A stretch of DNA of 64,000 bases from Chryseobacterium salipaludis (GTDB lineage: Bacteria; Bacteroidota; Bacteroidia; Flavobacteriales; Weeksellaceae). Each line of letters opens with the position of its first letter. Within the stretch, counting starts at the first letter, position 1. Location: contig NZ_JALHKS010000001.1 in assembly GCF_022968825.1 (NCBI RefSeq), forward strand, positions 372,001 through 436,000, given 5' to 3'. Both the position numbers and the translations under genes were made by a program. This document shows positions 17,901 through 27,139 of this stretch, piece by piece. The notes beneath the pieces are model-generated. The model was not told the origin of the DNA, did no database searches, and worked only from the letters and a program-made list of their open reading frames with translations.

Positions 17901-20144
17901 ATGAACCTTGCCACAGAATTCAGAAAATTTGCCACCAGCCAGGCGATTTACTCTGCGGTACGGATTACTTTATCCATTGTGCTGCCCAGTGTCGTGCTGG
18001 CCCATTTCGGTGTACTGAAAGAATATTTCCTTTTTCCGCTGGCGACCAGTTTTGTGGGTCTTACCGATCAGGCCGGGCCGTTTGTCCGCCGGCGCAATGC
18101 TTTGCTCATTGCAGTCGCGCTGTTTTTTATAGTGGCGGTGACCGCCAACCTGCTGATGAATTATCCGCTGCTGATTTATGCGGAGCTTATTTTCTTCGGA
18201 ATTGTGCTGACGATGATTGGCGTTTTCGGACAACGGATGGCAGCGGTGGGCGGACTTGCGCTGGTGGTTTTAGCCATTTTTATTGATGGGCACCTAACGG
18301 GTGGTGATGTGATTCACAGTTCGCTGGTTTTTCTGGCCGGATCATTCTGCTATTTTTTTATTTTTCTCATCGTTTCTAAAATTCAGCCGTATAAACTCGC
18401 CGGACAGATGATCGGTGAAAATTATATGGCACTGGCCCGCTATCTAACTTTAAAATCAAAATTTTATAACCGTCAGCCGGATTTTGATGAACTCTACCGC
18501 GAAGTCATTTCGCAGCAGATTGCTATCAAAAATCTGCAGGAAGAAACGCGCGAAACCGTTTTTAAGACCAGACAAATCGTAAACGAATCCACACGTACCA
18601 GCCGTCTGCTGATGCTGATGTTCCTGAATTCCATTGACCTACACGAAAAGTTGATGACCTCTGAGAGTGATTACCGGAAGATCCACGAGCAGTTTGGCGA
18701 TTCCGGCTTTCTGGATCAGCTTAGTACCTATCTGCAGGAGATTGCGGAAGAAATGAACCACATCGGAGTAGCACTTCAGGGCGCACGCCGCGCCCGGCCA
18801 TTGTATGATCTGGATGAGGAACTGGAAAATATTTATAACCAATATTTCAATCTCAGAAACAGAAGGCTGAAACCCGAAAATCTGGAATATTTCATGACCT
18901 TGCGGCTGATTTTAAACCGGGTCACCTCTATTTCAGATGATATCAAAACCATCTATAAAGTTTTCGATCAGGAACAGTCGGTACAAAAAACCGGAAAAGA
19001 CAGACTGGATTACCAGAAGTTTGTGTCACCGGAAGAAAAACTGAACTGGCGGATTTTCCGCAGTAACTTTTCTTTGCAGTCCGCGCATTTCCGGCATGCC
19101 TTGCGCGTGACTACGGCGCTGGTGGTTGGCTATTTTATCTCTACGTTCGAAGTGCTGGGAATCGGGCATTCCTATTGGATTTTGATTACGGTGATTGCGA
19201 TTATGCGGCCGGCTTTTGCCACAACCAAACACCGGAACATGCTGCGGTTGTACGGTACCATCAGCGGTGCGATCGTTGCCTATGCCATGATTTACTTTAT
19301 CAGTAATTCCAGCGTGCTCTTCTCATTGTTGTTACTGTCCATGATTCTTTGCTTTTCAATGCTAAAAAACAAGTATGCCTGGGCTGTATTTTTTATGACC
19401 ATTTACATTTTCCTGGCCTTTAATTTTTTAAATCCCGGTAACTTAAATACTATTTTTAAAGACAGAATTCTGGATACTTTTATCGCCGGTGGTGTGGCGT
19501 ATCTGGTCTCCTACCTCGTCTTGCCTGTCTGGGAGCATACACACAACCGGCAGTTTATGAAGCGTGCGGCCCGCAGCAACCTTGCCTATTTCGAAAGCGC
19601 CGTGCGGCGATTCACCAGCGGCGTGAGTGAGGAGCAGCAGTACAAACTTACCAGAAAAGCGGCCGTAATAGATCTTGCCAATCTTTCGGATAATTTCCAG
19701 CGGATGATCTCCGATCCGAAAAACCAGCAGAAGAAAATGGAATACCTTCATCAGTTTGTGATTACCGCCCATTTGATCACGGCGTATATCGCTTCTTTTG
19801 CGCAGTATGCACGGCCCGGAAAATCCTATCCGGAAATTGATTTTGAAAGCTGGCATACGAAAATATCAGCGGAGCTCACACGAACTGATTTATTACTGAA
19901 CGAACTGAATGAAGACGAAACCGTGAAACAGGATGCTGCACTGCAACCCCATGACTCCGTGGAAAAACTTCTGCAAAAACGAAAAAAAGAACTTCAGGAA
20001 AATGAGTTTTTCGATCGCCGTGATCCTTCTCACATGACACATTTAACCGAAGTTAAGAGCCTGCGCGAGGTATTGGAACTCATCTTCGATGCCGCCCGGG
20101 AACAAAGAAAGGTAACGGAAAAAATTCATTCCGGGGGTCAGTGA
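17901..20144 (+). CDS. FUSC/YccS family membrane transporter
   Basis: 747 residues, two repeats of a membrane block and a cytosolic block. The first hydrophobic cluster covers about 20-160 (six segments) and the second about 395-545; between them lies a helical cytosolic domain with NESTRTSRLLMLMFLNSIDLHEKLMTS. The C-terminus (about 550-747) is soluble and highly charged. This is the YccS/YhfK type of the aromatic-acid/fusaric-acid resistance group, inner membrane, substrate not known. The last 7 bases overlap the end of the phosphopantetheinyl transferase gene on the opposite strand. Confidence 0.88.
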   Translation: MNLATEFRKFATSQAIYSAVRITLSIVLPSVVLAHFGVLKEYFLFPLATSFVGLTDQAGPFVRRRNALLIAVALFFIVAVTANLLMNYPLLIYAELIFFGIVLTMIGVFGQRMAAVGGLALVVLAIFIDGHLTGGDVIHSSLVFLAGSFCYFFIFLIVSKIQPYKLAGQMIGENYMALARYLTLKSKFYNRQPDFDELYREVISQQIAIKNLQEETRETVFKTRQIVNESTRTSRLLMLMFLNSIDLHEKLMTSESDYRKIHEQFGDSGFLDQLSTYLQEIAEEMNHIGVALQGARRARPLYDLDEELENIYNQYFNLRNRRLKPENLEYFMTLRLILNRVTSISDDIKTIYKVFDQEQSVQKTGKDRLDYQKFVSPEEKLNWRIFRSNFSLQSAHFRHALRVTTALVVGYFISTFEVLGIGHSYWILITVIAIMRPAFATTKHRNMLRLYGTISGAIVAYAMIYFISNSSVLFSLLLLSMILCFSMLKNKYAWAVFFMTIYIFLAFNFLNPGNLNTIFKDRILDTFIAGGVAYLVSYLVLPVWEHTHNRQFMKRAARSNLAYFESAVRRFTSGVSEEQQYKLTRKAAVIDLANLSDNFQRMISDPKNQQKKMEYLHQFVITAHLITAYIASFAQYARPGKSYPEIDFESWHTKISAELTRTDLLLNELNEDETVKQDAALQPHDSVEKLLQKRKKELQENEFFDRRDPSHMTHLTEVKSLREVLELIFDAAREQRKVTEKIHSGGQ

Positions 20145-20746
20145 ACGATGGTCAGGCAGTAATTGTCAAAAAATTCCACGCGCGCTTCGAACAGATCAGA
20201 AACAGTTTCATCGTGTACGCGGCATTTCAGCCGTTCAGATTGTCCTAAGGTAAAAGGCTTCACTTCGTAATGCTTCTTCAGCGACCAATAGTTGGAATGA
20301 TGCAATTTATAAAGGCTTTCCTTTACCGACCAAATAACGGTCAGGTATTCTGTTTGCTGTTCTTCCGGAAAAAAAGCATCTTCTTCGGGTTGAATAAACT
20401 TGTGGCGGATTCGCTTTATTTTTGGGTTGAAAGGTTCCACGTCAATACCGGTTTTGTCTTTTGAAACAGCCAGTGCGGCATAGGGAAACGAATGCGTGAT
20501 CGATATTTCCAATCCTGGCGGCGACAAATAAGGTTCACGGTCATTGTACAGAATTTTATGCTCCGGTAAAATCATTTTCAACAGCCCGCGCACCATCAGC
20601 ACTTCTTTAATTTTAACCGGATGATAGTCTAAAATCCGCTCTTTATTTTCCGGTTCCAGCAATTTTTCATCAAGCGCATCGTTATCATCATATTTCCACA
20701 CAAGTACTGTCGTTTGATCGTCGGAAAAATCACGGAAGAGTGGCAT
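20138..20746 (-). CDS. 4'-phosphopantetheinyl transferase superfamily protein
   Basis: 202 residues, the Sfp-like size class. Key motifs: PYLSPPGLEISITHSFPYAA (the substrate-binding ITHS), TGIDVEPFNPKI (Mg-binding Asp and Glu) and VIWSVKESLYKLH (WSxKESxxK). It transfers phosphopantetheine from CoA to a carrier-protein serine. Acyl carrier protein is the general candidate; flexirubin/aryl polyene carrier proteins are an alternative in this group, but no such genes are near. No signal, cytosolic. Confidence 0.9.
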   Translation of the reverse strand: MPLFRDFSDDQTTVLVWKYDDNDALDEKLLEPENKERILDYHPVKIKEVLMVRGLLKMILPEHKILYNDREPYLSPPGLEISITHSFPYAALAVSKDKTGIDVEPFNPKIKRIRHKFIQPEEDAFFPEEQQTEYLTVIWSVKESLYKLHHSNYWSLKKHYEVKPFTLGQSERLKCRVHDETVSDLFEARVEFFDNYCLTIVH

Positions 20747-20766
20747 ATTTTACTTTAATTTTAATA

Positions 20767-20774
20767 CAAAAATA
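20767..20774 (-). promoter_or_regulatory. -7 box for the phosphopantetheinyl transferase gene
   Basis: TATTTTTG on the minus strand, 20 bases before the ATG at 20746. Confidence 0.55.
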
Positions 20775-20891
20775 AACAGTTTTTATATTAATATAAGTTC
20801 GTCCACAACCTGCCGCTTCGTGCATCAGTTTATTCCTTATCATGGGCTCACGGCTACTGCACAGAATACAAAGCCTTCCGCACCTTTTCCG

Positions 20892-20899
20892 TATCTTTG
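20892..20899 (+). promoter_or_regulatory. -7 box for ahcY
   Basis: TATCTTTG, 18 bases before ATG 20918. A TTG codon inside this box is in frame with ahcY and can mislead start calling. Confidence 0.7.
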
Positions 20900-20917
20900 C
20901 ATCAAATTTTATTTCAA

Positions 20918-22231
20918 ATGGAAACCAAAACACAATATCTTCCTTACAAAGTAAAGGACATCTCCCTGGCAGATTGGGGGCGCAAGGAAATTGCACTGGC
21001 GGAAGCAGAAATGCCCGGCCTGATGGCAATTCGCGAAGAATACGGACCTTCCCAGCCACTGAAAGGTGCTCGCATCGCCGGCTGTCTTCACATGACGATC
21101 CAAACTGCCGTTTTGATTGAAACGCTGGTAGCGCTTGGTGCTGAAGTTACCTGGTCGTCCTGCAATATTTTCTCAACCCAGGACCACGCTGCCGCGGCAA
21201 TTGCGGCTGCCGGTATTCCGGTGTACGCCTGGAAAGGAATGAACGAGGAAGAATTTAACTGGTGTATCGAACAAACCTTATTTTTCGGGGAAGAAAGAAA
21301 ACCGCTGAACTTGATTCTGGATGACGGCGGCGACCTGACGAATATGGTTTTCGATCAATATCCTGAACTGGCTGAAGGCATCAAAGGTCTTTCGGAAGAA
21401 ACAACCACTGGTGTTCACCGTCTGTATGAGCGCATGAAAAACGGCACGCTGGTCATGCCCGCGATCAACGTAAACGATTCTGTAACAAAATCTAAATTCG
21501 ATAATAAATATGGCTGCCGTGAGTCTGCGGTTGATGCTATTCGTCGTGCAACCGATGTAATGCTGGCCGGCAAACGCGTGGTCGTTTGTGGTTATGGTGA
21601 CGTGGGCAAAGGAACGGCGGCTTCTTTCCGTGGCGCCGGTTCTATCGTAACCGTAACTGAAATTGACCCGATCTGCGCACTGCAGGCTGCGATGGAAGGT
21701 TTCGAAGTGAAGAAGCTGGAAACGGTAGTGGACAATGCTGATATCGTGATTACAACAACCGGTAACTATAATATCGTGAAAGCGGAGCACTTCAAAAAAA
21801 TGAAGGACAAAACCATCGTTTGTAATATCGGTCACTTCGATAATGAAATTGATATGGCGTGGCTGAATGAAAATTACGGCGATACCAAAACCGAGGTAAA
21901 ACCACAGGTTGACATCTATACGATTGACGGGAAAGAAATCATCATTCTGGCAGAAGGCCGTTTGGTGAACCTGGGCTGTGCTACCGGACACCCAAGTTTT
22001 GTGATGAGTAACTCCTTTACCAACCAAACGCTGGCGCAGATTGAACTGTGGACCAACCGCGAGGCATATGAAAATAAAGTGTATACTTTACCAAAACATC
22101 TGGATGAGAAAGTAGCTGCGTTGCACCTGAGCAAACTGGGTGTGGAACTGGAAACACTTTCGCAGGAACAGGCTGATTATATTGGTGTAACGGTAGATGG
22201 GCCATTCAAGCCGGAGTATTATCGTTATTAA
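20918..22231 (+). CDS. ahcY: Adenosylhomocysteinase
   Basis: 437 residues from ATG 20918 ([15 protein letters not shown]). Hydrolyses S-adenosylhomocysteine to adenosine and homocysteine, relieving inhibition of methyltransferases. N-terminal substrate region with [14 protein letters not shown] and [23 protein letters not shown] and [19 protein letters not shown]-binding Rossmann segment [20 protein letters not shown] (about 215-235); the C-terminus KPEYYRY is the conserved family tail that reaches into the neighbouring subunit. Single gene with its own promoter and terminator. I looked for an SAH or SAM riboswitch; the promoter box leaves only a very short leader, so none is present. Confidence 0.97.
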   Translation: METKTQYLPYKVKDISLADWGRKEIALAEAEMPGLMAIREEYGPSQPLKGARIAGCLHMTIQTAVLIETLVALGAEVTWSSCNIFSTQDHAAAAIAAAGIPVYAWKGMNEEEFNWCIEQTLFFGEERKPLNLILDDGGDLTNMVFDQYPELAEGIKGLSEETTTGVHRLYERMKNGTLVMPAINVNDSVTKSKFDNKYGCRESAVDAIRRATDVMLAGKRVVVCGYGDVGKGTAASFRGAGSIVTVTEIDPICALQAAMEGFEVKKLETVVDNADIVITTTGNYNIVKAEHFKKMKDKTIVCNIGHFDNEIDMAWLNENYGDTKTEVKPQVDIYTIDGKEIIILAEGRLVNLGCATGHPSFVMSNSFTNQTLAQIELWTNREAYENKVYTLPKHLDEKVAALHLSKLGVELETLSQEQADYIGVTVDGPFKPEYYRY

Positions 22232-22264
22232 AATTTGCTTTTCTTAAAGCAAATTTTGCCATAC

Positions 22265-22293
22265 AACCGGACTTTTTCAGTCCGGTTTTTTTA
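22265..22293 (+). terminator. Terminator of ahcY
   Basis: 9-bp stem AACCGGACT/AGTCCGGTT (22265-22273 with 22279-22287) and T run. A second, weaker AT-rich hairpin (AAAATTTGCTT / AAGCAAATTTT) lies just before it at 22230-22256. Confidence 0.9.
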
Positions 22294-22354
22294 TTTAAAA
22301 AACTGCAATTCTATTTTTAATAAACCTTTAACGCAGCATCCGCGCATCATTTTG

Positions 22355-22362
22355 TAAATTTG
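22355..22362 (+). promoter_or_regulatory. -7 box for the alcohol dehydrogenase gene
   Basis: TAAATTTG, 16 bases before ATG 22379. Confidence 0.65.
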
Positions 22363-22378
22363 AGAAAAAGATATTACG

Positions 22379-23545
22379 ATGCTGAACTTCGAATTTAAAA
22401 ATCCGACAAAAATATTATTCGGCGCGGGACAAATTGCACACCTGCGCGATGAGATTTCTCCCCGCGAAAATATACTGATGCTGTATGGCGGCGGGAGCAT
22501 AAAAAAGAATGGCATTTACGAACAGGTTATGGAGGGCCTGCAGGGCTTTACGGTTCATGAATTTGGTGGTATTCCCGCCAATCCCGAATATGAAGTTTTG
22601 CTCGAGGCACTGGCTTATATTCGCGAACATCATATCACCTACCTATTAGCTGTTGGTGGCGGATCCGTAATCGACGGCACAAAGTTTCTGGCGGCAGCGG
22701 CAAAATATGAAGGTGCCGATCCGTGGGATATTTTAACGAAAAACATTCGTACGGCGGAAGGCGAAGGCCTGCCTTTTGCAACGGTGCTTACCATTCCCGC
22801 GACCGGCTCCGAGATGAATTCCGGCTATGTGGTTTCGCGTCGCAGCACCAATGAGAAACTCTCTACCGGCGGCCCGGGGCTGTTCCCGCAGTTTTCCGTA
22901 CTGGACCCGAACGTCATTTATTCACTGCCTAAAAAGCAGGTAGCCAATGGTATTGCTGATGCCTATTCCCATGTCCTGGAACAATACATGACCTTTCCGA
23001 CGTCGGCCACGTTGCAGGAACGTTTCATGGAAAGTATTTTCCAGACTTTGCAGGAAGTGGCTCCGAAAGTAATGGCGGATGAATTTAATTATGACGCCGC
23101 GGCTAATTTTATGTGGTGCTGTACCATGGCGCTCAATGGCCTGGTTTCAAAAGGCGTGAAAACCGACTGGGCTGTACACTCCATGGGCCACGAGCTTACC
23201 GCACACTTCGGCATCGACCATGCGCGCACACTGGCAATCATTGCACCTTCGCATTACCGCTATTTCTTTGATAATAAAAAAGAAAAACTCGCGCAGTACG
23301 CGGAGCGTGTCTGGAATGTGCAAAACGGAAGTCTGGAAGAAAAGGCAGAAGCCGGCATCCAAAAACTGACGGAGTTTTTCCAAAGTCTGGGAATTCAGAC
23401 TCGACTTTCGGATTACACCTCAGAATACCAGGGAACGGCCGAAAAAGTGGAACAGGCATTTGCCGGGCGTAACTGGACCGGACTTGGTGAACACAAAGCA
23501 CTTACCCCGCAGGATGCTGCGAAGATTGTGGAGATGAGTTACTAA
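22379..23545 (+). CDS. Iron-containing alcohol/aldehyde dehydrogenase, YqhD-like
   Basis: 388 residues. N-terminal nucleotide domain with PTKILFGAGQI and VGGGSVIDGTKF; catalytic domain with TIPATGSEMN and metal ligands Asp and His in ADAYSHVLEQY, then His in VHSMGHELTAHFGIDHA. GGGS and the lack of the NAD-specific Asp suggest NADPH use as in E. coli YqhD, which reduces short-chain and toxic aldehydes. The NADPH preference is inferred. Probably co-transcribed with the hemerythrin gene 27 bases downstream. Confidence 0.9.
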   Translation: MLNFEFKNPTKILFGAGQIAHLRDEISPRENILMLYGGGSIKKNGIYEQVMEGLQGFTVHEFGGIPANPEYEVLLEALAYIREHHITYLLAVGGGSVIDGTKFLAAAAKYEGADPWDILTKNIRTAEGEGLPFATVLTIPATGSEMNSGYVVSRRSTNEKLSTGGPGLFPQFSVLDPNVIYSLPKKQVANGIADAYSHVLEQYMTFPTSATLQERFMESIFQTLQEVAPKVMADEFNYDAAANFMWCCTMALNGLVSKGVKTDWAVHSMGHELTAHFGIDHARTLAIIAPSHYRYFFDNKKEKLAQYAERVWNVQNGSLEEKAEAGIQKLTEFFQSLGIQTRLSDYTSEYQGTAEKVEQAFAGRNWTGLGEHKALTPQDAAKIVEMSY

Positions 23546-23572
23546 TCATTTCTGCTTTAAAAAATAGTACTG

Positions 23573-24019
23573 ATGAAAAGACATGAAGCACTGGTTCAGC
23601 TCAGCCGCGATCATCATTTTGGCTTACTGCTCTGCTGGAAACTAAAAAAGGGGTTGAAGAAAGAAATCGACGTGGACAGGATGGCTAAATATATTGAGCT
23701 GTTTTACCACCATAATTTAAAGCCGCATTTTGCAGAAGAGGAGCAGGATTTATTTCCGCTGCTGGGCGCAGAACATCCGCTGATTGCGGAAGCCATTGCC
23801 GAGCATCATGAGTTTGCTGAAATGGTTGCCCGTGGATTCACGACAGCGGAAGAGATTCAGCATTTCCGGGATCTGCTGGAGAAACACATTCGTACCGAGG
23901 AACGGCAGATTTTTCCGGCCATTGAGGAAGCTGCTACCGAAGAACAGCTGCAGGCGCTACTCGAGCAGGAACATGCTGCGCTGAAAGAACCGGAATACGA
24001 TGATGAATTCTGGAAATAA
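23573..24019 (+). CDS. Hemerythrin-domain protein
   Basis: 148 residues, an all-helical four-helix bundle with the di-iron ligand pattern: LSRDHHFGLLL in helix 1, YHHNLKPHFAEEEQDLFP in helix 2, AEHHEFAE in helix 3 and LEKHIRTEERQIFP in helix 4. Such stand-alone proteins bind O2 or NO, or store/repair iron; the exact role is not visible. No signal peptide. Co-directional with the aldehyde reductase gene, so a joint stress function is possible. Confidence 0.9.
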   Translation: MKRHEALVQLSRDHHFGLLLCWKLKKGLKKEIDVDRMAKYIELFYHHNLKPHFAEEEQDLFPLLGAEHPLIAEAIAEHHEFAEMVARGFTTAEEIQHFRDLLEKHIRTEERQIFPAIEEAATEEQLQALLEQEHAALKEPEYDDEFWK

Positions 24020-24030
24020 ATGAAGGAACT

Positions 24031-24062
24031 AAGTCCGGCAAATAGGCCGGGCTTATTTTTTT
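24031..24062. terminator. Terminator between hemerythrin and DEAD-box genes
   Basis: 9-bp stem AAGTCCGGC/GCCGGGCTT with one G-U (24031-24039 with 24046-24054), then a long T run on the plus strand. The stem overlaps the helicase stop codon, so it may serve both convergent genes. Confidence 0.85.
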
Positions 24063-25405
24063 CGGCGTGCTTTGGATTTGGCTTTTTGCTGGGCACGATT
24101 GGCACCCACTTTTTTGGCAGGCTTACGTTTGTGCGGTCCGCCCCAATTTTCTTTTTTGTTTTTCTCTTTCTTTTCGTGAAACGCTCCGCCGCCTTCTTCC
24201 AGTTTTACAGTGTGTGCATTTTTCATCACCACTTCATCTTTCTCGGAAGCAATTTTCACCGGATTCACTTTGACTTGTTCCGGCAGAATTTGCAGCGGCA
24301 CTTCTTTATCCATCAGCACCTCAATTTCCAGCAGAGCGGCTTCTTCTTTTTTTGTCACAAAAGAGATAGCGATACCCGGTTTATCGGCACGGCCGGTTCG
24401 TCCGATACGGTGAATATATTGCTCGGGAACTTCCGGTATTTCGAAATTAATGACATGGGTAATATCTGTAATATCAAGCCCACGCGCCATAATATCCGTG
24501 GTAATAAGCCCGCGCACCTGCTGATTTTCAAACTGCCGCATGGCATTCAGCCGGTAGTTTTGTGATTTATTAGAATGGATCACATCAAACGCACCAGGGA
24601 AAAGTTCCTCGATTTTTGTGTACAGGTAATCCGCGTGTTTTTTGTTATTACAGAAAACCAGCACTTTCGAGAAATCCTCTTCTGTCTCCAGAAGATGTTG
24701 TAAGAGATTAATCTTGGTATTGAAATTCGTCACCTGATAGCCGTACTGCTCTATTTTTTCCAGTGGCGTTCCGGATTTGGCCAGGGAGATTTCTACCGGA
24801 TTCATGAAGTAGTCATCGAGCATGGCATCAACAGCCTCTGTCATGGTTGCGGAGAAGAGAATGTTCTGCCGCTTCTCCTTCATCATTTCAAAAATGTGGG
24901 TCAACTGTGCTTTGAATCCGAGATTCAGCATTTCATCAAACTCATCGATAATTAACTTCTGTACTTCACGCAAAGAAATGGCGTTGTCAATAGAAAGGTC
25001 CATCACACGCCCCGGCGTTCCTACCAGAATATCGCAGCCGTCATTAAATAATAATTTCTGCGTATTGATATTTTTACCACCATACACGCCAATGACTCTT
25101 GCCGTCAGATTTTCCGTAAGCTTTTCAAGAATTTCAGTCACCTGTACAACCAGTTCGCGCGTGGGAACCAGCACCAATACGGTGGGATTCCCGCTTTTGT
25201 TGTACTTCCAGAGATGAAGTACCGGCAGCAGATACGCCAGTGTCTTCCCGGTGCCGGTTTGAGCAATGCCCATTACATCCCGTCCGGAAAGAATCGGTTT
25301 AAAAGCCTTTTCCTGGATAGGGGTTGGTTCAAATAATTCAAGATCCGCAAGAACATCCAGGATTTTTCCAGATAAGTCGAAATCGGCAAAGGTGGTGGTA
25401 TTCAT
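24053..25405 (-). CDS. DEAD-box family ATP-dependent RNA helicase (DEFD variant)
   Basis: 450 residues. Q motif region LFEPTPIQEKAF, motif I AQTGTGKT, Ia PTRELVVQ, Ib TPGRVMDL, motif II DEFDEMLNLGF, motif III SATM, and in the second domain TTDIMARGLDI and HRIGRTGR. Motif II has Phe in place of Ala; the metal-binding Asp-Glu and the final Asp are kept, so it should be active. The C-terminal 65 residues are Lys/Arg-rich (KRKPAKKVGANRAQQKAKSKARRKK), a likely RNA-binding tail. Role probably in ribosome assembly or cold adaptation, not specified by context. Confidence 0.92.
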   Translation of the reverse strand: MNTTTFADFDLSGKILDVLADLELFEPTPIQEKAFKPILSGRDVMGIAQTGTGKTLAYLLPVLHLWKYNKSGNPTVLVLVPTRELVVQVTEILEKLTENLTARVIGVYGGKNINTQKLLFNDGCDILVGTPGRVMDLSIDNAISLREVQKLIIDEFDEMLNLGFKAQLTHIFEMMKEKRQNILFSATMTEAVDAMLDDYFMNPVEISLAKSGTPLEKIEQYGYQVTNFNTKINLLQHLLETEEDFSKVLVFCNNKKHADYLYTKIEELFPGAFDVIHSNKSQNYRLNAMRQFENQQVRGLITTDIMARGLDITDITHVINFEIPEVPEQYIHRIGRTGRADKPGIAISFVTKKEEAALLEIEVLMDKEVPLQILPEQVKVNPVKIASEKDEVVMKNAHTVKLEEGGGAFHEKKEKNKKENWGGPHKRKPAKKVGANRAQQKAKSKARRKK

Positions 25406-25409
25406 CCCG

Positions 25410-25417
25410 CAAAGATA
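25410..25417 (-). promoter_or_regulatory. -7 box directly before the DEAD-box helicase gene
   Basis: TATCTTTG on the minus strand, ending 4 bases before the ATG at 25405; predicts a leaderless mRNA. Confidence 0.6.
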
Positions 25418-25425
25418 CGCGAAAT

Positions 25426-27063
25426 CTATTTTTTCAGCAGGCGCAGCACTAAGACCGGAATCAGGATAGCCGAAAGCAATAAACTGAAAATAAGAAAACC
25501 TGCTTTGGAGGGATGCTCAGCCGGCCATCCGTCGGTTAATAACAAAGCTGATGAAACGATATTGGCGCACAACACCAAAGAAAGGATTAGATTAACCATC
25601 AGCGTTTTAAGCAGTTGTTGTTGCTTTTCCAGCCCTTTTTGTTCCGTCTGAATAGTGAAACGGTTTTCATCCAGTTTTAGTAATATCGATCGTAGTTCGG
25701 CCGGAATTTCCTCGAGGCTTTCTGCGAGCAGCGCCATCTTCTGAGTGCCGGATTTCAGCAAATGCTGTGGCGACAGTTTTTTAAATAGCATCTTTCTGGT
25801 GAAGGGTTGCAGACTCTTCACCACATCGAGATCGGGATTGATGGTTCGTCCGACGCCTTCAATTAAGCTGATTCCTTTCAATAACAAATACAGATACTCC
25901 GGCATCAGGATGCGGTTATTCTTCAGCGTGTCGGTCATCATTGCGAGCAACGCCGGCACTTCAATTTCCTGCAAAGAAGTACGGTGCACATAATCAAGTA
26001 CGGTTTGTACATCTTTCTGGAAACCGCGTTCGTCGGGAATATCGTATTCGATGGCCAACTTTTTCAAATACTTGACAATCCGGGAGGCATTGGCAGAAAC
26101 AAAAGCAATGATCAGCTGCTCCAGAATTTCCTTTTCATTGGGCTGAATACTTCCCACTGCACCAAAATCGATGAAGACAATCCGCCCATCCCGCAAGACC
26201 AGAATATTGCCGGCGTGCGGATCGGCATGAAAGAAACCATAATCCAGAATTTGTGAAACGAACAACTGCAAACCGGCTTCCGACAATTGTACCGGATTCA
26301 GGTCTGCTTCCTGCAACTGCGCAATATCGGTAATTTTGATTCCGTCAATAAACTCCATGCAAAGCACGCTGTTGCTGCAAAACTCATCGTACACTTTCGG
26401 CACATAGGTCTTCGGATTTTCACGGAAATTTAAAGCAAAACGACGGATATTATTTTTCTCATTCGAAAGTGAAAGTTCTTCCAGCAATGATTTTTCAAAA
26501 GTATTAATGGCCTGTTTCAGATTCAGCCGTTCACCGATATCGGAATAGGTTGTAATTACTTTAACCAGATCATGAATAAGCAGCAGGTCGTCCTGAATCT
26601 GCTCGTCCACACCGGGCTTTTTTATTTTCAGAATAACCGGTGAGCCATCTGTAAGCACGGCACGATACACTTGCGCAATGGAAGCCACGGCAATCGGAGC
26701 AGAATCTATTTCCTGAAAAAAATCAGCCGGCTCGATGTTGAACTGCTGCGCGAGCACACCAGACGGGTCCAGCGCTACCGGTTCCACCTTATCCTGCAGT
26801 TTCTGCAGTTCCAAAATAAGTTCAGGTGGCAGCAGATCTTCGCGATTGGAAAAAGCCTGGCCCAGTTTCACGAAAGTAGGTCCCAGCTCCTCGATGGCGA
26901 GGCGGATACGTTCATATACAGAATGATTGCCGGTCAGGTCATCAGCCGGCTCATTCCCGCTGCGTACATTCATACGCGCCAGGATATCCCGGAAACCATA
27001 TTTGCTGAGAATACCAATCAGTTTGGCGGAGCGGCGGAACTTGCGCTGCTGTTTATCGAACAT
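25426..27063 (-). CDS. AarF/UbiB (ABC1) family atypical kinase
   Basis: 545 residues from ATG 27063 (MFDKQQRKFRRSAKL). The longer open frame upstream runs through the guaA terminator and is not coding. Family motifs: GPTFVKLGQAFSNREDLLPPEL (KxGQ), PIAVASIAQVYRA (Ala-rich loop instead of a Gly-rich loop), a Lys in VILKIKKPG, HADPHAGNILVL and FIDFGAVG. Two C-terminal membrane helices (about 490-545). UbiB-type proteins are ATPases that support quinone biosynthesis or lipid transport at the membrane. This organism would make menaquinone, so the precise job is uncertain. Confidence 0.92.
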   Translation of the reverse strand: MFDKQQRKFRRSAKLIGILSKYGFRDILARMNVRSGNEPADDLTGNHSVYERIRLAIEELGPTFVKLGQAFSNREDLLPPELILELQKLQDKVEPVALDPSGVLAQQFNIEPADFFQEIDSAPIAVASIAQVYRAVLTDGSPVILKIKKPGVDEQIQDDLLLIHDLVKVITTYSDIGERLNLKQAINTFEKSLLEELSLSNEKNNIRRFALNFRENPKTYVPKVYDEFCSNSVLCMEFIDGIKITDIAQLQEADLNPVQLSEAGLQLFVSQILDYGFFHADPHAGNILVLRDGRIVFIDFGAVGSIQPNEKEILEQLIIAFVSANASRIVKYLKKLAIEYDIPDERGFQKDVQTVLDYVHRTSLQEIEVPALLAMMTDTLKNNRILMPEYLYLLLKGISLIEGVGRTINPDLDVVKSLQPFTRKMLFKKLSPQHLLKSGTQKMALLAESLEEIPAELRSILLKLDENRFTIQTEQKGLEKQQQLLKTLMVNLILSLVLCANIVSSALLLTDGWPAEHPSKAGFLIFSLLLSAILIPVLVLRLLKK

Positions 27064-27088
27064 AAAAAAGCTTTTGCAGGGTGCCGCA

Positions 27089-27119
27089 AAAAGTATTCCC
27101 CGACCATGGGCCGGGGAAT
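27089..27119 (-). terminator. Terminator of guaA
   Basis: 8-bp stem ATTCCCCG/CGGGGAAT (27095-27102 with 27112-27119) with a T run on the minus strand. Confidence 0.82.
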
Positions 27120-27139
27120 TTGTTAAGAAGGATGGTTTG

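Noticed and set aside
20747-20917. Possible SAM/SAH riboswitch before ahcY
   Set aside because: The promoter box at 20892-20899 leaves a leader of only about 12-15 bases; the sequence before it shows no matching structure.
21278-22027. 249-codon minus-strand open frame inside ahcY
   Set aside because: Antisense shadow of a highly conserved gene; no recognisable domain and no promoter.
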